Numbered from the stretch's first letter, positions 32,949-40,537 are shown. The stretch: DNA of 41,424 nt from Calidihabitans tengchongensis (GCA_031459615.1 JAVKIE010000016.1:1-41424); one strand, 5' to 3'. Translations and numbers: made by a program. The notes: a model not told the origin generated them from the letters alone.

Positions 32949-33865
32949 ACCGCCGCGCGCTGCTGCTGTTCGTGGACGGCCTGGGGCTGGGCCCGGACGA
33001 TCCGCAGACCAACCCCGTGGCCGCCGCCCGCACCCCGTGCCTGCGGGCCCTGCTGGGCCGGCCGCTGGCGGGGATCACCGGTCCGCTGGAACGGGACGGC
33101 GTCCTGCTGGTGCCCACCGACGCCACCCTGGGGGTGGAGGGTCTGCCCCAGAGCGCCACCGGGCAGACCGCGCTCCTCACCGGCGTCAACGCCGCCCGCC
33201 TGGCCGGCCGCCACATCACCGCCTATCCCACCGCAGCCCTGCGGGGCCTGCTGGAGACGTCCAGCCTGTTCGCCCGCGTGCGGGCCGGCGGCCGGGAGGC
33301 AGCCCTGGCCAACGCCTACACCCCCGAGTACTTCGCCGCCGTCGCCGGCGGCCGGCTGCGCCACGCGGCCATCACCTACGCCGCCCTGGCGGCCGGGGTG
33401 ACCCTGCGCGGGGTGGAGGACCTGCGCGCCGGGCGCGCGGTCTTTCACGACCTGACCAACGCCCGCCCGCGGGCGTGGGGATACGACGTGCCGGCGGTCA
33501 CGCCCCGCCGGTGCGGGCGCCACCTGGCCGCGCTTGCCATGTCCCATCACCTGACCGTGTTCGAGTTTTTCCTGACCGACCTGGCTGCCCACGGGCGGGT
33601 CGCCCTCGACCGGCGGCGGGCGGTGGAGATGCTGGACGAGCTGCTGGCCGGCGTGCTGGACGCCGCCGACCTGGCCTCCACCCTGGTGGCGCTCACCAGC
33701 GATCACGGCAACATCGAGGACGCCACCACACCCACCCACACCCGCAACCCCGTGCCCACGCTGCTGGTCGGCGCGGGCCGGTCCGAGGTGGGCGCCCGCA
33801 TCAGCAGCCTGACCGATGTGGCGCCCGCGCTGCTGGCCTGGCTGGAGGGACCCGCCGGTGGATGA
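32945..33865 (+). CDS. phosphoglycerate-mutase/phosphopentomutase-like metalloenzyme
   Basis: A 306-residue member of the alkaline phosphatase/metalloenzyme superfamily. Conserved parts: LLFVDGLGLGP (first metal site), SATGQTALLTG (nucleophile Thr/Ser region), FEFFLTDLAAHG, then LTSDHGNIEDATTPTHTRNPVP, which contains the DHGN metal motif and an unusual His-rich loop. The domain order fits the metal-containing phosphomutases and phosphatases, but the chain is much shorter than iPGM (about 510) and does not match phosphopentomutase. The reaction remains unknown. GTG 32945 overlaps the glycosylase stop; its end overlaps mutS2 by 8 bases, so translation is coupled. Confidence 0.8.
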   Translation: MNRRALLLFVDGLGLGPDDPQTNPVAAARTPCLRALLGRPLAGITGPLERDGVLLVPTDATLGVEGLPQSATGQTALLTGVNAARLAGRHITAYPTAALRGLLETSSLFARVRAGGREAALANAYTPEYFAAVAGGRLRHAAITYAALAAGVTLRGVEDLRAGRAVFHDLTNARPRAWGYDVPAVTPRRCGRHLAALAMSHHLTVFEFFLTDLAAHGRVALDRRRAVEMLDELLAGVLDAADLASTLVALTSDHGNIEDATTPTHTRNPVPTLLVGAGRSEVGARISSLTDVAPALLAWLEGPAGG

Positions 33866-36212
33866 CCGCACCCTGCGGGTGCTGGAGTTCCCCGCCATCG
33901 TCGCCCGTCTGGCGGCGCTGACGGTGACCGCCCGCGGCCGGGAGCTGGCGGAGGCCCTGCGCCCGTCCCCGGATCCCGGGCGGGTCCGCGCCGCCCTGGC
34001 CGAGACCGCCGAAGCCGCGGCGCTGGTCGCCGAGGGAGAGATTCCCTTGCGCGGCACCGCCGACGTGCGGGAGATGCTCCACCGGGCCCGCCTGGGGGCC
34101 GCGCTGGACCCCTCCGACCTGCTGGCGCTGGCCGACACCCTGGCCACGATCCGCCAGTGCCGGGGCTACGTGCTGGCCCGGCGGGCGCGCGCCCCCGCCC
34201 TGGCCGAGCAGGCGGCGCGGATGGGCGCGTTCGAGGCGCTGGAGGCGGCGATCCGCCGCACCGTCGCCCCCGACGGCACCATCCCCGACGCCGCCAGCCC
34301 GCACCTGGCCCGCCTGCGCCGCGAGCAGCAGGCGGTCCACGGCCGCCTGCGGGAGACCCTGGAGGCGGTGATCCGAGGCCCGTACGGCCGGATGCTGCAG
34401 GATGCGGTGATCACCACCCGCGCCGGCCGCTACGTGGTGCCGGTACGGGCGGAGTTCAAGGGGCAGTTTCCCGGGATCCTCCACGATCACTCCAGCAGCG
34501 GCGCCACCGCCTTCATGGAGCCTCTGGTCGTCGTCCCCCTGGGCAACCGTCTGCGGGAGCTGGAGATCGAGGAGCGCCAGGAGGTCCAGCGCCTGCTGCG
34601 CGAGCTGTCGGCCCAGGTGGGCCAGCAGGCCGACGGCATCGCCGCCGCCTACGAGATCCTGGGCCACCTCGACTGCGCGGTGGCCCGGGCGCGCCTGGGG
34701 GCCACCCAGGGCGCTGCGGCGCCGGCGGTGCGCACCGACGGCGTGCTGCGGCTGCGCCGCGCCCGCCACCCGCTGCTGGCGGGCGAGGTGGTCCCCATCG
34801 ACGTGGAGCTGGGCGAGCGGTTTACGACCCTGGTCATCACCGGCCCCAATACCGGCGGCAAGACCGTCACCCTCAAGACCGTGGGCCTGCTGACCCTGAT
34901 GGCCCAGGCCGGGCTGTTCATCCCCGCCGAGCCCGGCTCGGAGGTGGCGGTGTTCGCGCAGGTGTTCGCCGACATCGGCGACGAGCAGAGCATCGAGCAG
35001 TCGCTGAGCACCTTCTCCTCCCACATGGGCGCCATCGTGCAGATCCTGCACCAGGTGGACCGCGCCGCCGCCGCCGGCGGCGTGTCGGCGCTGGTCCTGC
35101 TCGACGAGATCGGCGCCGGGACCGACCCGACCGAGGGCGTGGCCCTGGCGCGGGCCGTCATCGAGCACCTGCACGGCCGCGGCGCCCGCACGGTGGTGAC
35201 CACCCACTACAACGAACTCAAGGCGCTGGCCTGGACGCATCCCGGGATCGAGAACGCCTCGGTGGAGTTCGACCCGGTCACCCTGCGCCCGACCTACCGG
35301 CTGCGGATCGGCCTGCCCGGGCGCAGCAACGCCCTGGACATCGCCCGGCGGCTGGGGCTGGCGGCAGACATCGTGGAGCGGGCCCGGGAGCTGCTGGGCC
35401 CCCAGGCCGGCGTGCTGGACAGGATCCTCAGCGACCTTGAGGCCGACCGACGGGCCTCCGAACACGACCGGGCCGAGGCGGCCCGCCGGCGGGAGGAGGC
35501 CGAGGCCGTGCTGGCCCGGGCGCGCCAGGAGCTGGAGCGGCTGCGGGCCGAGCGGGCGCAGGCCCTGCGGAAGGCGCGCGAGGAGGTGGAGGCCCTGCTG
35601 CGGTCGGCCCGGAGCGAAGTGGACGCGTTGGTGCGCGCCCTCCGGGAGAGTCCGGACCCCCGCACGGTCCAGCAGGCCCGCGACCGGCTGCGGCAGCTGG
35701 CCGACGACCTGCGGGCGCGCACGGAGGTCGAGCCCGCGGGCGAGCCGCTGCAGGAGGCGCATCCCGGCCAGGACGTCTACGTGGTCCCCCTGGGGCGGAT
35801 CGGCACGGTGGTGGCCGGCCCCGACGGGCGTGGGGAGGTGGAGGTCCAGGCCGGCCCCCTGCGGGTCCGCGCGCCCCTGGCCTCCCTCCGCGCGGCGCCC
35901 CCGCCGGCCGCGGTGGCCGGCCCGGCGCGGGAGGAGCCGGTGCTGCGCCAGGCACCTGCCGCGGTGCCGCTGTCGGTGAACCTGCGGGGCCTGACCGCCG
36001 ACGAGGCCACAGCCGTGCTGGACCGGTACCTGGACGACGCGTTTTTGGCGGGGCTGGCCCAGGTGACGGTGATCCACGGCAAGGGCACCGGGGCGCTGCG
36101 GCGGGCAGTGCACCAGTTCCTGCGCGACCACCCCCACGTGCGGGCCTTCCGCCCGGGCGGGCCGGGCGAGGGCGGCGACGGCGTCACCGTCGTGGAGCTG
36201 GCCACCGCCTGA
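33858..36212 (+). CDS. mutS2: MutS2 family ATPase/endonuclease with Smr domain
   Basis: A 784-residue MutS2: it acts on branched DNA or stalled ribosomes, not in classic mismatch repair. The N-terminal helical core is followed by HDHSSSGATAFMEPL, then the ATPase: Walker A GPNTGGKTVTLKT (near residue 329), the signature loop DEQSIEQSLSTFSSHM, Walker B VLLDEIGAGTDPTEG (near 413) and TTHYNELK. A coiled coil of about 100 residues rich in Arg/Glu/Ala precedes the C-terminal Smr nuclease domain (VNLRGLTADEA, VIHGKGTGALR) at about 705-784. GTG 33858 has GGAGGG eight bases before it and lies within the end of the previous gene. Confidence 0.96.
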   Translation: MDDRTLRVLEFPAIVARLAALTVTARGRELAEALRPSPDPGRVRAALAETAEAAALVAEGEIPLRGTADVREMLHRARLGAALDPSDLLALADTLATIRQCRGYVLARRARAPALAEQAARMGAFEALEAAIRRTVAPDGTIPDAASPHLARLRREQQAVHGRLRETLEAVIRGPYGRMLQDAVITTRAGRYVVPVRAEFKGQFPGILHDHSSSGATAFMEPLVVVPLGNRLRELEIEERQEVQRLLRELSAQVGQQADGIAAAYEILGHLDCAVARARLGATQGAAAPAVRTDGVLRLRRARHPLLAGEVVPIDVELGERFTTLVITGPNTGGKTVTLKTVGLLTLMAQAGLFIPAEPGSEVAVFAQVFADIGDEQSIEQSLSTFSSHMGAIVQILHQVDRAAAAGGVSALVLLDEIGAGTDPTEGVALARAVIEHLHGRGARTVVTTHYNELKALAWTHPGIENASVEFDPVTLRPTYRLRIGLPGRSNALDIARRLGLAADIVERARELLGPQAGVLDRILSDLEADRRASEHDRAEAARRREEAEAVLARARQELERLRAERAQALRKAREEVEALLRSARSEVDALVRALRESPDPRTVQQARDRLRQLADDLRARTEVEPAGEPLQEAHPGQDVYVVPLGRIGTVVAGPDGRGEVEVQAGPLRVRAPLASLRAAPPPAAVAGPAREEPVLRQAPAAVPLSVNLRGLTADEATAVLDRYLDDAFLAGLAQVTVIHGKGTGALRRAVHQFLRDHPHVRAFRPGGPGEGGDGVTVVELATA

Positions 36213-36239
36213 GGCAGCCTCGCCTGGCCCGGCCGGCGC

Positions 36240-36248
36240 TGGTATAAT
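36240..36248 (+). promoter_or_regulatory. extended -10 promoter for tyrS
   Basis: TGG-TATAAT, ending 10 bases before ATG 36259. A start near 36255 would give a 4-base leader, so translation would be essentially leaderless. No -35 visible. Confidence 0.6.
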
Positions 36249-36258
36249 CGTCGCGACC

Positions 36259-37476
36259 ATGGGCGCGCTCTCTCCGGAAGAGCAGCTGGCCCTGCTGCGC
36301 CGGGGCACAGCGGAGATCATCACCGAGGAGGACCTGCTGGCCAAGCTGCGGCAGGGCCGTCCCCTGCGGGTGAAGCTGGGTATCGACCCCAGCGCGCCCG
36401 ACATTCACCTGGGCATCGCGGTGGTCCTGCGCAAGCTGCGCCAGTTTCAGGACCTGGGCCACGAGGCCATCCTGGTGGTGGGCGACTTCACCGGCATGAT
36501 CGGCGACCCCAGCGAACGCAAGAAGACCCGGCCGATGCTGACCCGGGAGGAGATCGAGCGCAACGCCGCCACCTACCGGGACCAGTACAGCCGGATCCTG
36601 GACCCCGCCCGCACCCGGGTGGTGTTCAACAGCCAGTGGCTGGCGCCGATGAGGTTTGAGGACGTCATCCGCCTGGCCAGCAAGGTCACCGTGGCCCGCA
36701 TCCTGGAGCGGGACGACTTCGCCACGCGGATGCGCGCGGGCGTGCCCGTCTTCCTGCACGAACTGCTGTACCCGCTGTGCCAGGCCATGGATTCGGTGCA
36801 GCTGCAGGCCGACGTGGAACTGGGCGGCACCGACCAGAAGTTCAACAACCTGATGGGCCGCGAGCTGCAGCGGGAGTTCGGGCAGGAGCCCCAGGTGGTG
36901 GTGCTGACGCCCCTGCTGGTGGGGCTGGACGGCGTGGAGAAGATGAGCAAGTCGCTGGGCAACGCCATCGGGATCACCGACCCGCCCGAGGAGATGTACG
37001 GGAAGGTGATGTCCCTGCCCGACGGACTGATCGCCCACTACTTCGAGTTCTGCACCGACGTGCCCCTGGAGGAAGTGCGGGCCCTGGAGCGGGGGCTGCA
37101 GGACGGCACCGTGCACCCCCGGGACGCCAAGGCCCGCCTGGCGCGGGAGATCGTGGCCGTCTGGCACGGAAAGGAGGCCGCCGAGCGGGCGGAGCGGGCC
37201 TTCGAGCGGATCTTCGTGGACAGGGAGCTCCCCGACGAGGTCCCCGAAGCGACCATCGGACGGGGGGAACTGCGCGCGGGGCGGCTGCCGGTGGTGGGGC
37301 TGCTGGTCCGCACGGGGCTGGCCCCCTCGCGCAGTGAGGCCCGGCGGCTGATCGCCCAGGGCGGGGTCAGCATAGACGGCAGCCGCATCTCCGACATTGA
37401 CGCCGACGTGGAGGTGCGCGACGGCCTGGTCCTGCGGGTCGGCCGCCGCCGCTTCGTCCGGATCCGCCTGCGCTGA
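36259..37476 (+). CDS. tyrS: tyrosine-tRNA ligase
   Basis: A 405-residue class I synthetase that charges tRNA-Tyr. The HIGH-like motif is HLGI in DPSAPDIHLGIAVVLRKL, then GDFTGMIGDPSERKKTRP, the tyrosine pocket (YPLCQAMDSVQLQADVELGGTDQKFN) and KMSKS in KMSKSLGNAIGI near residue 227-231. A C-terminal S4 RNA-binding domain (SRSEARRLIAQGGVSIDG) follows at about 345-405. The sequence most resembles the TyrRS type with the longer linker (TyrZ-like), but the class call is tentative. The start ATG 36259 follows a -10 box. No T-box precedes it. Confidence 0.97.
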   Translation: MGALSPEEQLALLRRGTAEIITEEDLLAKLRQGRPLRVKLGIDPSAPDIHLGIAVVLRKLRQFQDLGHEAILVVGDFTGMIGDPSERKKTRPMLTREEIERNAATYRDQYSRILDPARTRVVFNSQWLAPMRFEDVIRLASKVTVARILERDDFATRMRAGVPVFLHELLYPLCQAMDSVQLQADVELGGTDQKFNNLMGRELQREFGQEPQVVVLTPLLVGLDGVEKMSKSLGNAIGITDPPEEMYGKVMSLPDGLIAHYFEFCTDVPLEEVRALERGLQDGTVHPRDAKARLAREIVAVWHGKEAAERAERAFERIFVDRELPDEVPEATIGRGELRAGRLPVVGLLVRTGLAPSRSEARRLIAQGGVSIDGSRISDIDADVEVRDGLVLRVGRRRFVRIRLR

Positions 37477-37520
37477 CCCTCACCCGATCCCCTCTTTGCC
37501 CGGCCTCTCATCCTTATATT

Positions 37521-37752
37521 TCGATCCCCTCTCCCCTTGACTTCGATCCCTCTCCCCTCGACTTCGGTCCCTCTCCCCTGTGGGGAGAGGGTAAGGGTGA
37601 GGAGACTCCCCACCCTCTTTCCCCTTGACTTCGATCCCTCTCCCCGTTGGGGAGAGGGCGAGGGTGAGGGGCGCGCACCGCAGCCACGAATAAACCCGCT
37701 CCCTTATCCCGTTCCCTCTCCCCGTTGGGGAGAGGGTGAGGGTGAGGGGACC
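37521..37752 (+). repeat. palindromic repeat cluster, three full hairpins and two half units
   Basis: Each full unit is a 10-base perfect stem CCCTCTCCCC / GGGGAGAGGG with a 3-base loop, followed by a GAGGGTGAGG-like tail. Stems are at 37569-37591 (loop TGT), 37636-37658 (loop GTT) and 37714-37736 (loop GTT). Half units with TCGATCCC-type starts lie at 37521-37565. Unit spacing is uneven (67 and 78 bases), so this is not a CRISPR array. The cluster fills the gap between tyrS and the tRNA promoter. Confidence 0.85.
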
Positions 37753-37785
37753 CGTTTCCTCCCACACCGCCCGCGGAGTCGTCAT

Positions 37786-37815
37786 TTGACTCCCGCCGGC
37801 GCCCGCGCCTATACT
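37786..37815 (+). promoter_or_regulatory. sigma-70 type promoter for tRNA-Ile
   Basis: TTGACT (37786-37791), 18 bases, then TATACT (37810-37815). The mature tRNA 5' end is at 37835, so a short 5' leader is made and would be removed by RNase P. Confidence 0.8.
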
Positions 37816-37834
37816 GGCACTGGGTTCCCACCGT

Positions 37835-37911
37835 GGGCCCTTAGCTCAGGTGGTGAGAGCGCACCCCTGATAAGGGTGAGGTCCGTGGTTCGAGTCCACG
37901 AGGGCCCACCA
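37835..37911 (+). tRNA. tRNA-Ile (anticodon GAU)
   Basis: A 77-base cloverleaf. The acceptor stem GGGCCCT (37835-37841) pairs with AGGGCCC (37901-37907), followed by A and encoded CCA (37909-37911). The anticodon stem is CACCC / GGGTG with loop CTGATAA, so the anticodon is GAU. The T-arm contains GGTTCGAGTCC. Its 3' end is a common site of island integration. The CRISPR-associated region starts downstream. Confidence 0.97.
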
Positions 37912-38250
37912 ACCCGCTTCAGACGCAGGATCTCGTAGTCTTCGCCTTCCCCCGATAACGCTGTCTCCCGTCCGGGTCGAGAACTCGCAGAGATCGCGTA
38001 TCCGGTGACAGCCGGTGGCGCTGCGGGTGGCGTTGCCTACAAACGCACATCTCCGAGCTTGGCTTGTGGTTCTGCACGGACGGGCGCCGTGCTGGCGGCC
38101 CCCGACCGTTCTCCGGATGGTGTTCATGCAAAGCGAATCACCATCCCAGGGCAGGAACTACCAGGGCAGATACGGAACAGCATTGCTAGCCTTTTGCAGG
38201 ATCCCGCACCGGGGGACAGGGTGCTGCCAGCCGCGCAGCCCAGGACCGCC
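37912..38250 (+). other. gene-poor stretch between tRNA-Ile and the CRISPR-associated region
   Basis: About 340 bases with no recognisable gene. Base composition is visibly less GC-rich than the rest. A 9-base direct repeat CCAGGGCAG occurs at 38146-38154 and 38161-38169 (15-base period), 80-100 bases before the next gene. A frame open upstream of that gene gives a non-conserved peptide and is not used. No promoter could be assigned with confidence. Confidence 0.5.
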
Positions 38251-39129
38251 ATGAGGGGCCGCATGGGGTCCCGCGGGGAGGGGCTCGTGGCCACGCTAGG
38301 CCACGAGCCCCAGGTGGTCACCATCACCCTTGATCTGCTTCTGGCGCAGCGCCGCTCCATCCGTGAAGTCATCGTAGTCCACACTGCCTCGAAGGCGGTG
38401 CAGGCAGGCCTGCGGGCCATCCGGGAGGAGTTCGCCTCAGGCCTTTACCCTGGTGTGCACCTGCGCGCGGTACCCGTACGGGGTCCGGACGGCCCTCTGG
38501 AGGACTTCCGCTCCGAGGCGGACGTCCGCGGGCTGCTGGCCGCCTTGTACCGCGCGGTGCGGGACGGCAAACGAGCCCACCCGGTGGTCCACCTGTCCCT
38601 GGCCGGAGGTCGGAAGGTCATGGGGGTGGCGGCCATGGTAGTGGCCCAGCTCCTGTTCGGGCCGGAGGATCGCGCCTGGCACCTGCTGAGCGAAGGCTGG
38701 CAGCCCGGGGCCGAGCGGCGCATGCACCTCCAGCCGGGCGAGACCGCGTACCTGGTCCCCGTGCCCGTGCTGCGCTGGACCGACTCCGGCCTCATGCTGG
38801 CGGCCCTGGCCGAGCTGGACGACCCCATGGAGGCCATCCGTCGGTACGAGGAGATCGTCCGGGGGGAGCGCATGCGGCGCCGGCGGGAGTTCGTGGAGCG
38901 CTGGCTCACCCCGGCGGAGCGGGAGGTGGCGCGCCTGGCCTGTCAGGGTCTGGACAACGCAGGGATCGCTCGCCGGCTGGGCCGCAGCCCGCGCACGGTG
39001 GCCAACCAGCTGAGCCAGGTGTATTCGAAGATGGCCGACTGGCTGGGCTTCGATGGCCCTCCGCCGAGCCGGTCCCAGCTGCTCGCGGAGCTGGCCCCGT
39101 ACTTCGAGGTGGTCGCATCCTCCAAATGA
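38251..39129 (+). CDS. CARF-domain (NE0113 family) protein fused to LuxR-type helix-turn-helix
   Basis: About 292 residues. Residues 10-175 match the CRISPR-associated NE0113 CARF family: LVATLGHEPQVVTITLDLLL, REVIVVHTASKAV, and HLSLAGGRKVMGVAAMVV (GGRK at 119-122, a family hallmark), then a beta strand end AYLVPVPVLRW. A helical linker (about 180-217) joins a LuxR/GerE-type HTH at 219-265: LTPAEREVARLACQGLDNAGIARRLGRSPRTVANQLSQVYSK. CARF domains bind cyclic oligoadenylates made by Cas10, so this could be a signal-responsive transcription factor. The family start supports ATG 38251 or 38263; GTG 38287 is also possible. It lies 1.4 kb before cas10. The exact role is inferred. Confidence 0.88.
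   Translation: MRGRMGSRGEGLVATLGHEPQVVTITLDLLLAQRRSIREVIVVHTASKAVQAGLRAIREEFASGLYPGVHLRAVPVRGPDGPLEDFRSEADVRGLLAALYRAVRDGKRAHPVVHLSLAGGRKVMGVAAMVVAQLLFGPEDRAWHLLSEGWQPGAERRMHLQPGETAYLVPVPVLRWTDSGLMLAALAELDDPMEAIRRYEEIVRGERMRRRREFVERWLTPAEREVARLACQGLDNAGIARRLGRSPRTVANQLSQVYSKMADWLGFDGPPPSRSQLLAELAPYFEVVASSK
38280..38311 (+). repeat. perfect 13-base inverted repeat near the start of the CARF-LuxR gene
   Basis: GGGGCTCGTGGCC (38280-38292) and GGCCACGAGCCCC (38299-38311) flank ACGCTA. The stem lies about 30 bases after the chosen ATG and encodes residues 10-20, including the conserved LVATLGHEP. It would form a strong mRNA hairpin or a dyad operator. Confidence 0.8.
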
Positions 39130-39237
39130 GGGGCGTGAGGAGCGTTTACCAGGCAGGGGAGGGGATCCGGACTCATGCGCGCCCCCGGGGACGCTGGTAG
39201 GCTCGTTCCGGCGAGTTCGACCGGGAGGTTCGGCGCA

Positions 39238-39585
39238 GTGCGCTACTGGCTCCTGTTGCTCGCGCCGGCGCTATTGCTGGGCGGATCGGCGGTTGCCGAA
39301 CCGGGCAACGTCATCGCGACGACCGCAGTCTACCAGTCCGCGGCGATCCGCGGGTACACCTGCGCGACGTGGGCGTTTCTGCCCACAAGCGAGCGGACCA
39401 GCTACATCTTGGGTGTTGTCGCGCTGGCCGACGTTCTGTACGCTTCGGACCGTCTGGACTACGCCATGGACGAGGCGGTCCGTCTGCCTCTCAGCGCCTC
39501 GGCGTACCGTCCCCTGGTGGATGCGGGCTGTCTGTACGTGCCCGCCTCCACCCCGGTTCTGGCGGTGCTGTACTCGCTGAAGTGA
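39238..39585 (+). CDS. small secreted protein of unknown family in the CRISPR region
   Basis: A 115-residue protein with a clear signal peptide (RYWLLLLAPALLLGGSAVAE, cleavage after AVA). The mature part is about 96 residues: EPGNVIATTAVYQSAAIRGYTC, then WAFLPTSERTSYILG and a repeat of short helices, ending TPVLAVLYSLK, with two cysteines that could form a disulphide. GTG 39238 follows GGGAGG at 39223-39228 with 9 bases between, so it beats the upstream ATG 39175. It is 4 bases before cas6 and 108 after the CARF-LuxR gene. I do not recognise the family and cannot assign a function. Confidence 0.75.
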   Translation: MRYWLLLLAPALLLGGSAVAEPGNVIATTAVYQSAAIRGYTCATWAFLPTSERTSYILGVVALADVLYASDRLDYAMDEAVRLPLSASAYRPLVDAGCLYVPASTPVLAVLYSLK

Positions 39586-39589
39586 GGGG

Positions 39590-40537
39590 GTGAGCTCTTT
39601 CGAGGTCGGTCGCTACCGGTTCCGCTGGGTGTCGGAGGAAGCGGGGCGCCTGCCCCGCTTCCTCGGTCCCACCCTGCGCGGCGGTCTGGGACACACATTG
39701 CGGCGCATGGTGTGCGTGACGCGCCTGCCGGCCTGCGAGGCATGCCTGCTCCGATTCCGGTGCGCCTACCCGGTGCTCTTCCAGCCCTTTGCGCCGCCCA
39801 CGGGTTCTGCGGGCGGCCGCTACAACCGGATGCCGGTGCCGTTCGTGCTGCGTGTGCCCTTCGGTCGCTCCTGGCGGCCTGACCGCCGCCCGGGCGATTC
39901 TGTGGAGTTCGAGATGGTGCTCGTGGGACGGGCCAACCAGGACCTGCCCTACTACGTGCTGGCGCTGGCAGACCTCGGGCGCGTGGGCCTCGGGCCCGCG
40001 CGGCACCGCCTGCGCCTGGAAGAAGTGGCTGCCTGGACGCCGAACGGATTCGTGCCCGTATACCGGACAGACGACGCGACGTTGCGGACCGACGTACCAC
40101 CGGTGCCCCTCGAGCGGTTGCTCGCGGAGGCCTTTCTTCCGGACGCCCGTCAGCTCACCGTGCGCTTCGCCGCGCCGGTCCGGCTCGACCTGCGGGGCGA
40201 CCTGGTGTACCCGGTAGCCTTTCACCAGCTGGTGCGGGCGCTCGACCAGCGGCTGCGGGCCCTGGCGGCGTGCTACGGAGGTCCGCAGTCCGAAGAGGCG
40301 GACCTCGGCGAGGCTGAGCGCGTCCGGGCGGTGCGCGACCGGACCCGCTGGGTGGACCTGCAGCGTTACTCCACGCGGCAGCGGACCACCATGCGGATCG
40401 GCGGGGTCGTGGGCAGCGTGACCTACGAGGGGACCGACTTCACGCCCTTCCGCCGGCTCCTGGCCTTCGGCGAGTGGCTCGGCGTGGGCAAACTCACCAG
40501 CATGGGCCTGGGACGGATGGAGGTGGTGCGGCCGTGA
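39590..40537 (+). CDS. cas6: Cas6 pre-crRNA processing endoribonuclease
   Basis: A 315-residue RAMP-superfamily Cas6 that cuts CRISPR precursor RNA in the repeat. The C-terminal glycine-rich RNA-binding loop is clear: GEWLGVGKLTSMGLGRMEV near residues 295-313. Before it comes the TYEGTDFTPFRRLLAFG strand. The N-terminal half has a Cys-rich segment, CVTRLPACEACLLRFRCAYPVLF, characteristic of this Cas6 type. A catalytic His is not certain from sequence. GTG 39590 starts 4 bases after the secreted-protein gene. The stop overlaps the GTG of cas10 (GTGA), linking crRNA processing to the effector complex. Confidence 0.93.
   Translation: MSSFEVGRYRFRWVSEEAGRLPRFLGPTLRGGLGHTLRRMVCVTRLPACEACLLRFRCAYPVLFQPFAPPTGSAGGRYNRMPVPFVLRVPFGRSWRPDRRPGDSVEFEMVLVGRANQDLPYYVLALADLGRVGLGPARHRLRLEEVAAWTPNGFVPVYRTDDATLRTDVPPVPLERLLAEAFLPDARQLTVRFAAPVRLDLRGDLVYPVAFHQLVRALDQRLRALAACYGGPQSEEADLGEAERVRAVRDRTRWVDLQRYSTRQRTTMRIGGVVGSVTYEGTDFTPFRRLLAFGEWLGVGKLTSMGLGRMEVVRP

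Noticed and set aside
37521..37752. Possible CRISPR array in the hairpin repeats
   Set aside because: Units are palindromic, spacing is uneven, and there are no spacers of equal length. No array is seen in the window.
37846..38127. Minus-strand open frame with a peptide ending VDSNHGPHPYQGCALTT over the tRNA
   Set aside because: It is the antisense of tRNA-Ile. This kind of peptide is a well-known spurious product over tRNA genes.
38005..38250. Upstream extension of the CARF-LuxR gene
   Set aside because: The frame is open, but the peptide is not conserved-looking and the family normally starts near 38251-38287.
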